DNA from: Clostridia bacterium
Lineage (GTDB): Bacteria; Bacillota_A; Clostridia; Oscillospirales; CAG-272
Assembly (NCBI GenBank): GCA_017529175.1
Contig: JAFXNX010000112.1
Coordinates: 1-23,316, forward strand
Direction: 5' to 3'
DNA: 23,316 nucleotides
The notes below the pieces were generated by a model. That model was not told where the DNA came from, did not search any database, and saw nothing but the letters and a program-made list of their open reading frames with translations. Position 1 is the stretch's first letter. Each line of letters starts with the position of its first letter. The translations under genes were made by a program, and so were the position numbers. This document shows, piece by piece, positions 15,229 through 22,582 of this stretch.

Positions 15229-17103
15229 TTAATTATATAACCTTTTTTCCCGTTTTGCAATATATCCGAACAAATTTTCGGAACATTTGTTTGCGCTTTT
15301 GCGGAAACGGTAACTATGTATAATACGACAAATCTCCCTCTGCCGAGAAATCGGCAGAGGGAGATTGTATTTAATACTATATTTGTGCTGAAAATTACTT
15401 CTTAGCGTTGATCGCTGCCTGTGTTGCTGATAACAAAGTGAGGAGACTTCTGCCGAGCCTTTGCGCCGTCCTTTAATACCGAGAGTTTGTGGCGGTTTAT
15501 CGGGGTCAAATCGCAAATACCAATCGAAGCCATCTTCGTGTGCAACAATCTTAACAACAAAAGCCTTAATAACATCGTCTGGTATATCGGAACCATCTGC
15601 TGGGCTGATGGATTGTTTCAGGTAATACCGGAGCATCGCTATTTTTTCTTCGTATGTTGCATCATCTTTATGCTGTTCTTCGCGAGGTTTTAACCCGTCG
15701 ATTTCTTTTTGGAGAGCATTTATTCTTGAGCGAATTTCGCTTTGTTTCGCTCTAAAGACTTCTTTTGAAATTTCTCCGTCTGCTCTCATCTCAATCAGGT
15801 TATGCAGTCGCTTGTTTAATTTTTCAGCCTCTGCGGACTTTTGTTTAATGAGACCATCGTTGTTCTCGACTTTCTCTTTGTCTGCAATATGATTTGCAAG
15901 CATAGACTCCGCTAACGACAGTATTTCGTCTGTATTAGTGAGATACTCCTTGAAAATATGCTTCGCCATCATTTGAAGTTTCCAACCAGCAATCATCGGC
16001 GTTTTACATACGCCGTCTAATGGCAAGCCCTTACGTTTTCTCGTTTCGATTGTACCGGTTCTAATTGAACTGTAACATTGGTACCCATACTGTACATCGT
16101 CTCGAACACGATGCCAAACCTTCCTATTAAATTTATGTCCGCATTCGCAAACGAGAATGTCTGTCCACACATCTCCGGGTTGACGAACTCCATTCGGTTT
16201 TCGACGACCGGCTTCAACATTAAGTTCTTGCCGACGCTTTGCAATCATTTCTTGGACTCTATTGAATTCTTCTTCCGTAACGATTGGCGTATGGGTGCCT
16301 TTAACCTGTGTAAACTCGATATCACCAAAATTACGAATTTTCTTTTGTTCGAGATAGTCTGGAACGAACTCCTTATGATAAGTAATTATACCACAGTAGA
16401 AAGAGTTTTGCAATATCTTTGAGATATTACTTTCGTGCCAGTTTGATTTCCCCATTGCTGTGAGGCGACCTGCCTGTTCCATACGGAATTTAATAGCTCT
16501 GATACCGACGCCATCCAGATATAAATCATATATCATCCTGACGGTTTTTGCTTGTTCTGGATTGATAATCATCTCTTTTCCGACCCTGTCATATCCGAGA
16601 ATATTGCCGTTTCCGTAAAACACGCCGTTATTCATTGATGTTTGTTGTCCGCTCTTCACTCTTATTGATGTCTTCCGGCTTTCGTCTTGAGCAAGAGTTG
16701 CCATAATAGTCAGTCGTAGCTCGCCATCCCCGTCAAATGTTTTTATGTTGTCGTTAATGAAGAATACTTCTACACCTTTTGCTTTGAGGCGTCTGGTATA
16801 TTGAAGGGTATCAACGGTGTTTCTTGCAAACCTCGAAACCTCTCTCGTTAGAATCAAGTCAAATTCGCCGTCGTCTGCATCATCAATCATTTGTAAAAAC
16901 TCTGGTCGTTTCTTCGCGGACGTACCGGTAATACCCTCATCAACATACATCCTAACAACATCCCACTCTGGATGCTGTTCAAGTATCGGCTTATACCAAT
17001 CTTTTTGATTTTCAAGCGCGATTAACTGTGCTTCGTGTTCGGTCGAAACTCTCGCATAAACTGCGACTTTCCGAGCAATCGAAGCGGCATTATAGTCATA
17101 CAT
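15229..17103 (-). CDS. Large serine recombinase (integrase), C-terminus exchanged by integration
   Basis: A 624-residue large serine recombinase that would integrate and excise the element at ppdK. The resolvase domain shows YARVSTE with catalytic S20, LTREVSRFARN, and TLAQDESRKTSIRVKSG. A recombinase domain, a zinc ribbon region (CECGHKF ... QYGYQC), a coiled-coil of Lys/Glu residues and WYLRFD follow. Start: GAGGGTG lies just before the ATG at 17103; an upstream ATG at 17124 lacks a ribosome binding site. The gene crosses the att core GCTGCCTG, so its last 61 codons (15232-15414) are host DNA. In a circular element the frame would instead continue into 22437-22582 and end after 48 other residues (611 in total). 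Its own promoter region is replaced by reverse transcriptase sequence. Activity is unproven. Confidence 0.9.
   Translation of the reverse strand: MYDYNAASIARKVAVYARVSTEHEAQLIALENQKDWYKPILEQHPEWDVVRMYVDEGITGTSAKKRPEFLQMIDDADDGEFDLILTREVSRFARNTVDTLQYTRRLKAKGVEVFFINDNIKTFDGDGELRLTIMATLAQDESRKTSIRVKSGQQTSMNNGVFYGNGNILGYDRVGKEMIINPEQAKTVRMIYDLYLDGVGIRAIKFRMEQAGRLTAMGKSNWHESNISKILQNSFYCGIITYHKEFVPDYLEQKKIRNFGDIEFTQVKGTHTPIVTEEEFNRVQEMIAKRRQELNVEAGRRKPNGVRQPGDVWTDILVCECGHKFNRKVWHRVRDDVQYGYQCYSSIRTGTIETRKRKGLPLDGVCKTPMIAGWKLQMMAKHIFKEYLTNTDEILSLAESMLANHIADKEKVENNDGLIKQKSAEAEKLNKRLHNLIEMRADGEISKEVFRAKQSEIRSRINALQKEIDGLKPREEQHKDDATYEEKIAMLRYYLKQSISPADGSDIPDDVIKAFVVKIVAHEDGFDWYLRFDPDKPPQTLGIKGRRKGSAEVSSLCYQQHRQRSTLRSNFQHKYSIKYNLPLPISRQREICRIIHSYRFRKSANKCSENLFGYIAKREKRLYN
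15232..15260 (-). promoter_or_regulatory. Sigma-A promoter of the TerB-ATPase-helicase operon
   Basis: On the minus strand TTGCAA (15255-15260) and TATAAT (15232-15237) with a 17-base spacer, about 34 bases before the operon's first ATG. After integration of the phage element this promoter lies inside the extended reading frame of the integrase. Confidence 0.78.
15331..15366 (-). terminator. Original ppdK terminator, now behind (and inside) the integrase frame
   Basis: A perfect 16-bp stem (arms 15331-15346 and 15351-15366) with a four-base loop, T-rich on the minus-strand 3' side. It lies about 29 bases after the relic ppdK stop codon, as expected for the terminator of uninterrupted ppdK. 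In the integrated state it sits within the integrase reading frame. Confidence 0.9.
15395..15421 (-). pseudogene. ppdK: Severed original 3' end of ppdK (relic)
   Basis: Read on the minus strand this codes QAAINAKK and a stop. QAAIN matches the end of the PPDK gene on the other side of the element, and Clostridium symbiosum PPDK ends in the closely similar AAQAALNNK (from memory). It is the chromosomal end displaced by the insertion. Confidence 0.88.
15398..15440. other. Left attachment junction of the element
   Basis: The core GCTGCCTG at 15414-15421 is shared exactly with the right junction. Host DNA (ppdK end) lies to its left, element DNA to its right. Similarity extends past the core: CGTTGATC before it here against CGTTAATA on the right. 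The crossover dinucleotide within the core cannot be fixed from one sequence. Confidence 0.88.
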
Positions 17104-17116
17104 TTTATCACCCTCG

Positions 17117-17630
17117 TATTCCAAAAATTATGTATATTAGATATATGGATGATGGTGTTATCTTCTCCGATAGCAAAGAATATCTGCATAGTTTATATGC
17201 AAAAATGAGAGCAATTTGTGGCGAACTCGGGTTGACATTCAACGACAAGAAAACCAGAATTGTCAAGGTTTCAAGAGGTTTTGTATTTATGAAAATCCGA
17301 TATAACGTAACCAAAACAGGAGGAATTGTCCGCCGTCTGACAAAAGCCGGTATTATTCGTATGCGCAGAAAGATTAAGAAGTTTAGGCGTCTCGTTGATA
17401 CTGGTGCTATGACGATGGACGATGTGTTTAATTCTGTACAGTCGTGGTTCGCACACGCTCGTATTGCAAAATCATATCACGCACAAAAGAATATGACTAA
17501 ACTTTACAACGAAATTTTCGACGGTTATAAGTTAACCAAGAAATATCAACACGTTAAAGGAGGTAAGAACGGTGAACTATTACAAGATGATAGATGGCGG
17601 GACTTTCGTTGGGATAGCGACGCAGCTTGA
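17117..17630 (+). pseudogene. C-terminal remnant of a phage reverse transcriptase
   Basis: About 165 residues of a group-II/DGR-like reverse transcriptase. It begins just before the catalytic YMDD box (YIRYMDDGVIF) and continues with GLTFNDKKTRIV, a GFVFMKIRY motif (where related enzymes have FLGFR-like residues), RRLTKAGIIRMRRKIKKF and a SWFAHARIAKSYHA thumb region. The fingers and most of the palm are missing. There is no ribosome binding site or proper start at the left edge, which abuts the integrase start region (17103-17120). It is therefore broken, not expressed as an enzyme. Its stop lies 59 bases inside the next gene. Diversity-generating retroelement or a related phage type cannot be decided, as no template or variable repeat is seen. 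Confidence 0.8.
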
Positions 17631-18333
17631 TTTCAGAGAATATCAACGCAAACATAATATTCTCTTGGCTTGCGACGAAGAAAGAGCGCAGTATATTCAA
17701 TCTGCTGATGAATACTATCGCTCTGAATGGATGGTTCCGGTTACAACCGACACAATCTCCTATATATCAGTTGAGGTAATCCGTATTGATGAGGAAGAAT
17801 ACAATACGCTTTTGAGTGCTATCGAGTCTGGAAATGAGATTGTAATCGAGGAACCAGAAAGTCCTGTTATAGAAGAGCAGGTTCCTGTAGACCAGAACGA
17901 AGTCATCACGGTAGAATACGTCAAAAGTATGAAAATTGCCGAGATGAGCGCAACTTGTAACAGAGTTATCTCTGCTGGCTTTGATGCGGAATTAAGCGAT
18001 GGATTATCACATCACTTTGCTTTAACAACGCAAGACCAGCTCAACCTTATCACATTATCTACAATGCTTGCGAGCGGGGAGACCGCCATTCCATATCACG
18101 CTGACGATGAACTTTGCAAATTCTACTCTGCAGAGGATATAGCGACAATAGTATCTGCCGCGACGGCTTTCAAAACATATCAGGTCTCGTATTTCAACGC
18201 CCTAAAGGCATACATCGAGTCTATGGATAACATCGAAACAATTGGCGCGGTGCGTTATGGCGTCGAAATTCCGCTCGAATATCAGTCAGATGTCCTGAAA
18301 TTCCTTTTAGCACAGGTCACAAATGCGCAATAA
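17572..18333 (+). CDS. Phage DUF4376-type protein
   Basis: A 253-residue protein starting at GTG with AAAGGAGG just upstream, overlapping the end of the reverse transcriptase remnant. Residues 1-65 are a small N-terminal domain, then an acidic linker (EIVIEEPESP ... EEQVPVDQNE, about 85-105). The last 150 residues match the DUF4376 pattern of phage tail-region proteins: KIAEMSATCNRVISAGFDAE, DGLSHHFALTTQDQLNLITL and IPYHADDELCKFYSAEDI. Function is not established; such genes stand between tail-fibre and lysis genes. It overlaps the next gene by 11 bases, so the two are probably translated together. Confidence 0.75.
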   Translation: MNYYKMIDGGTFVGIATQLDFREYQRKHNILLACDEERAQYIQSADEYYRSEWMVPVTTDTISYISVEVIRIDEEEYNTLLSAIESGNEIVIEEPESPVIEEQVPVDQNEVITVEYVKSMKIAEMSATCNRVISAGFDAELSDGLSHHFALTTQDQLNLITLSTMLASGETAIPYHADDELCKFYSAEDIATIVSAATAFKTYQVSYFNALKAYIESMDNIETIGAVRYGVEIPLEYQSDVLKFLLAQVTNAQ

Positions 18334-18760
18334 GGTGCTTAAACCACTATCGTTGTTTATGGTTGGTGGAACGATATACATCACGATAGAAGTCTTATGG
18401 AGATATATACGCGGCTCCTCGCCAACGCACTGGACAATGTTCTTGCTTGGAGGTCTGGCGTTTCTTTTAATCGGAAGTATCAATGAGTATTTTCCGTGGA
18501 AGATGCCATTCTGGTTACAGGATATTATCGGTACGGCGATAGTGCTTATGGCTGAGTTTGTGTTTGGGTGTGTATTAAACATCTGGCTCGGGCTTGGCAT
18601 ATGGGATTACTCTAATATGCCATTTAATATTCTCGGTCAGATATGTTTACCATTCGCATTTGCTTGGTCTCTGCTTGTGGCTTTTGCTATTGTTATGGAC
18701 GATTATCTGAGATACTGGTTATTTGGAGAAGAAAAACCACATTACTATTGGAAAATATAA
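18323..18760 (+). CDS. Phage-borne CmpB-like (PF06541-type) four-helix membrane protein
   Basis: A 145-residue integral membrane protein with four hydrophobic segments (about 9-27, 38-56, 68-90 and 103-126) and a charged C-terminus. The stretch EFVFGCVLNIWLGLGIWDYS, then MPFNILGQICLPFAFAWSLL, is typical of the 'putative ABC transporter permease' (CmpB) family, often found as a single membrane protein without transporter partners. Here it stands between a tail-region gene and the endolysin, so a role in lysis or in changing the host envelope is possible, but inferred from place alone. The ribosome binding site is weak (ACAGGTCA); translational coupling with the overlapping gene before it is likely. 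Confidence 0.7.
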   Translation: MRNKVLKPLSLFMVGGTIYITIEVLWRYIRGSSPTHWTMFLLGGLAFLLIGSINEYFPWKMPFWLQDIIGTAIVLMAEFVFGCVLNIWLGLGIWDYSNMPFNILGQICLPFAFAWSLLVAFAIVMDDYLRYWLFGEEKPHYYWKI

Positions 18761-18775
18761 TAACAAACCAAATTT

Positions 18776-18797
18776 GGAGTCCGCGAGAGCGGGCTCC
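18776..18797 (+). terminator. Hairpin between membrane protein and endolysin genes
   Basis: Stem GGAGTCCGC / GCGGGCTCC (one G-T pair), loop GAGA, followed by TATTTG. It may be a weak terminator or an RNA processing/stability hairpin in the late operon. Confidence 0.5.
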
Positions 18798-18856
18798 TAT
18801 TTGTATATAAAAGCTCCGTTTTGTAAACGGAAGAAAGATTCAAAGGAGGTACTGAA

Positions 18857-20959
18857 ATGAAATACAGTGCAACAAATAAGCCCCCAGTTTGTATGATGAC
18901 CCAGAGTACCTGTTATCGCGGAACACGCAAAATGGAAGTCAAAGGCGTACTGTGGCACAGCACTGGCGCAAACAATCCTTGGTTAAAGAGGTATGTACAG
19001 CCAGATGATAATGCCGCCGACCGCGCAGCGTGGCTTACGAAGCTCGGAAAGAATGCATACAACAATGACTGGAACCATATCGAGCGTGAAGCCGGTCTTA
19101 ACTGCTGGATTGGCAAGTTTGCAGACGGCACGGTAGGTACAGTTCAGACAATGCCGTGGGACTATCGCCCGTGGGGATGTGGCTCTGGTAGCAAGGGCTC
19201 GTGCAACTCCGGGTGGGTGCAGTTCGAGATGTGTGAAGATGGTCTTACGGATGCTACATATTTTAATCAGGCGTATAAGGAAGCCTGCGAAATCACGGCT
19301 TACATCTGCAAGATGTATAATATCGACCCACACGGTACGGTAACCGTAAACGGCGTTAAAGTTCCAACAATTCTTTGTCATCAGGATAGTTATAAACTTG
19401 GGATGGGCTCTAATCACGGCGATGTTTACAACTGGTTCAATAAGCACGGCAAGACAATGGACAACGTTCGTAACGATGTTGCCGCGTTGCTTAAGGGCGC
19501 CGTTGTAAACACCGGCAGTAATATGGGCAGCAATACCGGAAGCAGCTCTACATCAACCACATCGTTCAAGAAGGGCGACCTCGTAACAATTACCGGCACA
19601 AAGTATTATTCCGGTTCTGCTATTCCATCTTGGGTGAAGGCAAAGAACTGGTACGTTGAGTCTGCAGATGGCGCTCGCGTTGTTATCAACAAATCCGAAG
19701 ACGGTAAAAACGCTATTATGAGTCCGATTAACGCCGCAGACCTGAAGCTTGCAAACGCAAGTACCCCAGTTCCGCAGACTCCGGCTCCGACCACTACGAA
19801 GGCGGCTGTTGCTAAAGGTATCGACGTGTCGAAGTGGCAGGGCGATATTGACTGGGCGAAAGTAAAGGTGGCTGGTATTCAATTTGCTATGATTCGCCTT
19901 GGTTACGGCTCTGCAGACGGTACAGCTTGTGGTGTTGACGGTTGTTTCGAGAAGAACGTTGCAAACGCCATCAAAGCAGGCGTACACGTTGGTTGCTATT
20001 TCTACTCTTATGCCAAAAGCGTAGAGGCTGTCAAGAAAGAGGCTGCCTTTGTTATCGGTGTGCTGAACAAATACAAGGGTGCGTTTACGTATCCTGTTGC
20101 GTTTGACATCGAAGATGAAAGCCAGACCGGTCTCGGCAAGGAAACGCTTACAAATATGGTCATCGCATTTGGCGATGCCATTGAGAAAGCGGGATTCTAT
20201 GCGTCGCTTTATAGCAACCTCAACTGGCTGACGTATTATCTCGACGATTCCAAGCTCACGAGATTTGACCACTGGCTTGCTCAGTGGGCAAGTGCTCCTA
20301 CATATAAGGGCGCGTTCGGTATGTGGCAGAGCTCTTCCACCGGCAAGGTTAATGGAATCAACAGTAATGTTGATACAGATGTTGCCTATAAGGATTATCC
20401 GACCACAATCCGCTCGAAGAAGTGTAATGGCTTCACAAGTGCGACCCAGGCGCCGAAAGCTCCTGCTGCTCCAGAACCCGTTGCAACGCCACCCTCTCCG
20501 ACGACACCGGCTAAGACTACAACTATCAAGACTGGAGATACGGTGAAAATTACTGGCTCGAAATATTACTCCGGTGCGGCAATCCCCGCTTGGGTTAAAG
20601 CCAAGAACTGGATTGTACACTCCGTTTCTGGTGACCGCGTAGTCATCAATAAGAGCGTGGACGGACAGAACGCCATTATGAGCCCAGTGAAAGCGTCTGA
20701 CCTCGCTGTTGTTTCTGCGACGCAGGCTCCAAAACCCGTTGTGAACACAACCATTGAAGCTGGCGATACGGTTAAAATTATCGGTAGCAAGTATTATTCG
20801 GGTGCAGCCATCCCTGCGTGGGTTAAGGCGAAAAACTGGATTGTATACAGTGCTCCTGCCGGTAGCGATAGAATTGTTGTCAATAAGAGCTCGGACGGCA
20901 AGAATGCTATTATGAGCCCAATTAAACGTAGCGATTTACAACTCGTGTCCAAGAAGTAA
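18857..20959 (+). CDS. Bifunctional endolysin: amidase plus GH25 muramidase with three SH3-like modules
   Basis: A 700-residue phage lysin. Residues 1-215 are an amidase_2/PGRP-type N-acetylmuramoyl-L-alanine amidase, with GVLWHSTGANN, VQFEMCEDGLTDATYFNQAY and LCHQDS...GSNHGDVYNWF; the His and Cys residues fit zinc binding. A 60-residue SH3-like wall-binding module begins near 237. Residues 320-530 are a GH25 muramidase (KGIDVSKWQG with D323; FDIEDE with D417 and E419 as catalytic candidates). Two more SH3-like modules begin near 558 and 634, joined by Pro/Thr-rich linkers. Each module carries KYYSGAAIPAWVKAKNW and ends in AIMSP. AAAGGAGG precedes the ATG. No signal peptide is seen, so release depends on the holin genes that follow. 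Confidence 0.92.
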   Translation: MKYSATNKPPVCMMTQSTCYRGTRKMEVKGVLWHSTGANNPWLKRYVQPDDNAADRAAWLTKLGKNAYNNDWNHIEREAGLNCWIGKFADGTVGTVQTMPWDYRPWGCGSGSKGSCNSGWVQFEMCEDGLTDATYFNQAYKEACEITAYICKMYNIDPHGTVTVNGVKVPTILCHQDSYKLGMGSNHGDVYNWFNKHGKTMDNVRNDVAALLKGAVVNTGSNMGSNTGSSSTSTTSFKKGDLVTITGTKYYSGSAIPSWVKAKNWYVESADGARVVINKSEDGKNAIMSPINAADLKLANASTPVPQTPAPTTTKAAVAKGIDVSKWQGDIDWAKVKVAGIQFAMIRLGYGSADGTACGVDGCFEKNVANAIKAGVHVGCYFYSYAKSVEAVKKEAAFVIGVLNKYKGAFTYPVAFDIEDESQTGLGKETLTNMVIAFGDAIEKAGFYASLYSNLNWLTYYLDDSKLTRFDHWLAQWASAPTYKGAFGMWQSSSTGKVNGINSNVDTDVAYKDYPTTIRSKKCNGFTSATQAPKAPAAPEPVATPPSPTTPAKTTTIKTGDTVKITGSKYYSGAAIPAWVKAKNWIVHSVSGDRVVINKSVDGQNAIMSPVKASDLAVVSATQAPKPVVNTTIEAGDTVKIIGSKYYSGAAIPAWVKAKNWIVYSAPAGSDRIVVNKSSDGKNAIMSPIKRSDLQLVSKK

Positions 20960-20974
20960 TTTGATAAAAATAAC

Positions 20975-20997
20975 GCCCGCCGGATAACTCGGCGGGC
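20975..20997 (+). terminator. Hairpin between endolysin and holin genes
   Basis: Perfect 8-bp stem GCCCGCCG / CGGCGGGC, seven-base loop, then TTGATATT. Since the holin gene follows at once, it may be an attenuator rather than a full stop. Confidence 0.6.
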
Positions 20998-21019
20998 TTG
21001 ATATTAAGGAGGATTTATT

Positions 21020-21394
21020 ATGGTATTCAATGAATTCATCAACACTTACGGTGCGACTATTCTGTACTCCGTTCTGACCGCCATTGCCGGTTATATTGGC
21101 ATTGCGCTTAAGAACCTCTACACGAAGTATGTTAACGATAAGACCAAGAAGGACGTCGTTCGTACCTGTGTTAAAGCTGTAGAACAGATTTACACCGACC
21201 TGCACGGCGAAGATAAGCTGAATAAGTGTATCGAGTCCGTGTCTGCAATGCTTTGCGCCAAAGGTATTACTATTACCGATATTGAAATTCGTATGCTCAT
21301 TGAAGCTGCGGTTAATGAATTTAACCAGAGCTTCTCTGACATTGATTATGTCACAACTCTTGATTATACCGACGACGAGGCGGATGCCAACTAA
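21020..21394 (+). CDS. Phage holin, LL-H family
   Basis: A 124-residue protein with one N-terminal membrane segment (about residues 12-31, TILYSVLTAIAGYIGIALK). A soluble helical part follows with the family-typical VVRTCVKAVEQIYTDLHGEDKLNKC block and an ITDIEIRMLIEAAVNEFNQ ending. This is the pattern of the LLH-type holins (PF09682), which make lesions in the membrane so that the endolysin can reach the wall. It has a strong AAGGAGG ribosome binding site and directly follows the endolysin gene. Confidence 0.85.
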   Translation: MVFNEFINTYGATILYSVLTAIAGYIGIALKNLYTKYVNDKTKKDVVRTCVKAVEQIYTDLHGEDKLNKCIESVSAMLCAKGITITDIEIRMLIEAAVNEFNQSFSDIDYVTTLDYTDDEADAN

Positions 21395-21468
21395 GGTAAA
21401 CGACGGAAATGGCACAACTGCTAACTTCCTTCGGTGACAAAGGAGAAAATATTGAAGGAGGTACTGTT

Positions 21469-21846
21469 ATGACAGAACAGGAAAAGGTTACTCTCATCGA
21501 AACGGAACAGCGTTCAAAATCGAACTCTCATCGCCTCGACGCAGTGGAGGCGGAAATGAAAGAAATTCAGAACGAACAGAAAGCGATTTATAAAATCGCT
21601 ACATCCGTTGAGGTTATTGCTCAGCGTGTCAGCAATATTGAAGAGAAGGTGGATGACACGAATCGAAAAGTGGACTCTCAAACGAAAGCGTGGCAAGAGA
21701 CCGAGCGCCGCTTATCTGAGGCGCAAAACGAACCATATAAACGCACTGCAAACAATGTGAACTCCATTAAGGTTGCAATTATCACAACGATTTGCACTTT
21801 CCTCGCCACCGGGATTCTCGGTGCGATTATTGTGTTCGTAAAATAA
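21469..21846 (+). CDS. Coiled-coil protein with C-terminal membrane anchor, XhlA/holin-like
   Basis: A 125-residue protein. Residues 1-90 are a long charged coiled coil (EQRSKSNSHRLDAVEAEMKE, then NIEEKVDDTNRKVDSQ). A single C-terminal membrane segment (VAIITTICTFLATGILGAIIVFV) follows. This layout is that of XhlA-type hemolysin/holin accessory proteins and other phage antiholin-like small proteins. The start is set by GAAGGAGG at 21453-21460; an earlier in-frame ATG at 21409 has no good ribosome binding site. It probably works with the LLH holin in timing of lysis. Confidence 0.72.
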   Translation: MTEQEKVTLIETEQRSKSNSHRLDAVEAEMKEIQNEQKAIYKIATSVEVIAQRVSNIEEKVDDTNRKVDSQTKAWQETERRLSEAQNEPYKRTANNVNSIKVAIITTICTFLATGILGAIIVFVK

Positions 21847-21900
21847 TACTTCAAGAATATTTTGTGGGTGTAAAACATTTTGAAACAGGAGGAATTTTTT

Positions 21901-22227
21901 ATGAATCAAACAATTACAAGCAGAGAAGAACTGCTTCTTGCGAAAATTGCAGGTCAGGATGTTAGCCTCGATACTATGACTCCGCCTGTCGCTTCCAGCC
22001 TCACAGAGAAACTGATGCTTGATATCGCCGATAGACTTGATGATATGTCGTCTGGCGGCGAGACACCAAGCGCAGCCACCACTTCCAATGCTGGTATTGT
22101 TAAAATGGCGGCAAATGTTTCCGAAGCCGCTGGCGAAGCTCCTACAGCCGCCGAATTCAAGGCGTTGCTCGACGCACTGATTACGGCTGGTATTATGGCT
22201 GCCCCGGCAGGCGGCGGACAGGGCTAA
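21901..22227 (+). CDS. Head-fibre-like phage protein
   Basis: A 108-residue protein. Residues 1-50 are helical; a Gly/Ser/Thr linker follows (SSGGETPSAATTS). The last 45 residues contain AGIVKMAANVSEAAGEAPTA and EFKALLDALITAGIMA, the pattern of the phage head fibre family (PF11133, phi29 gp8.5-like), and the end is Gly-rich. AGGAGG lies before the ATG at 21901, which I prefer over an in-frame TTG at 21880. It is the last gene of the element before its right attachment site. In a complete phage it would decorate the capsid, but the capsid genes are lost here. Confidence 0.72.
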   Translation: MNQTITSREELLLAKIAGQDVSLDTMTPPVASSLTEKLMLDIADRLDDMSSGGETPSAATTSNAGIVKMAANVSEAAGEAPTAAEFKALLDALITAGIMAAPAGGGQG

Positions 22228-22300
22228 GCTGAAATTACCGAGCATACGAATTTAATCTATCTAAAATCCAGTTGTTAGCGGACACCCAAATGTCCAAAAT

Positions 22301-22340
22301 GGGCGGGTTTGAACTTTCGGGTTCAGCCCGCCTTCTTTTT
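22301..22340 (+). terminator. Terminator of the phage late operon
   Basis: Stem GGCGGG...GAAC / GTTC(A)GCCCGCC with a small bulge, followed by TTCTTTTT. A smaller hairpin (GGACA / TGTCC, 22280-22295) precedes it. It ends plus-strand transcription before the attachment site. Confidence 0.82.
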
Positions 22341-22343
22341 CGC

Positions 22344-22398
22344 AAATGTTCATTATTATGAACATAACCGATTGTTGTGTCTATAATAATAAACATTT
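22344..22398. repeat. Sixteen-base imperfect inverted repeat next to the att site
   Basis: Arms AAATGTTCATTATTAT (22344-22359) and ATAATAATAAACATTT (22383-22398) pair at 15 of 16 positions around a 23-base centre. The repeat is A/T-rich and lies between two terminator-type hairpins in the 250 bases left of the right junction. It could be a binding site for a phage regulator or recombination factor; no such gene remains in the element. Confidence 0.6.
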
Positions 22399-22399
22399 A

Positions 22400-22429
22400 G
22401 GGCGCTGATGCTTTTACACACCAGCGCCC
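22400..22429 (-). terminator. Hairpin placed as terminator of the native integrase end
   Basis: Stem GGGCGCTG / CAGCGCCC with a 14-base loop, 7 bases beyond the stop codon of the stranded integrase tail (22437). It supports that stop as a true gene end. In the integrated state it is the first strong hairpin downstream of ppdK. The minus-strand T-run is poor. Confidence 0.6.
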
Positions 22430-22436
22430 ATTGTGG

Positions 22437-22582
22437 TTATATAAACACGGAAATATTCAGGTCAACCCAGTTATAAATCCTGTGTTTTGTGGAATACGAG
22501 TAGAGATAAGCCTTCGCGTAACCCAAATCTATTGGGAACTCTTGCACTTTAACGAAATTACTTTGTCCTACTTTCGTTAATA
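22437..22582 (-). pseudogene. Stranded native 3' end of the integrase gene
   Basis: Read on the minus strand across the core in the integrase frame (AGG CAG, then CTA TTA ACG), this codes 48 residues from LLTKVGQSNF to NWVDLNISVFI, then TAA. In a circular element it joins the integrase body after the Arg-Gln encoded by the core. In the integrated state it overlaps the end of ppdK in another frame and has no start of its own. Confidence 0.8.

Noticed and set aside
15300..15325. A plus-strand promoter around the TATAAT at 15319
   Set aside because: No -35 element at a usable distance, and no plus-strand gene follows before the integrase antisense region.
15229..15414. The 61-residue integrase end as the native C-terminus
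   Set aside because: It is host DNA: it includes the relic ppdK end read in the wrong frame, the ppdK terminator and the TerB operon promoter region.
15398..15440. A tRNA gene as the attachment site
   Set aside because: No cloverleaf or anticodon arm is seen at either junction; the sequence is the coding end of ppdK.
17117..18333. A working diversity-generating retroelement
   Set aside because: The reverse transcriptase lacks its N-terminal half, and I found no template/variable repeat pair and no Avd-like gene in the retained phage DNA.
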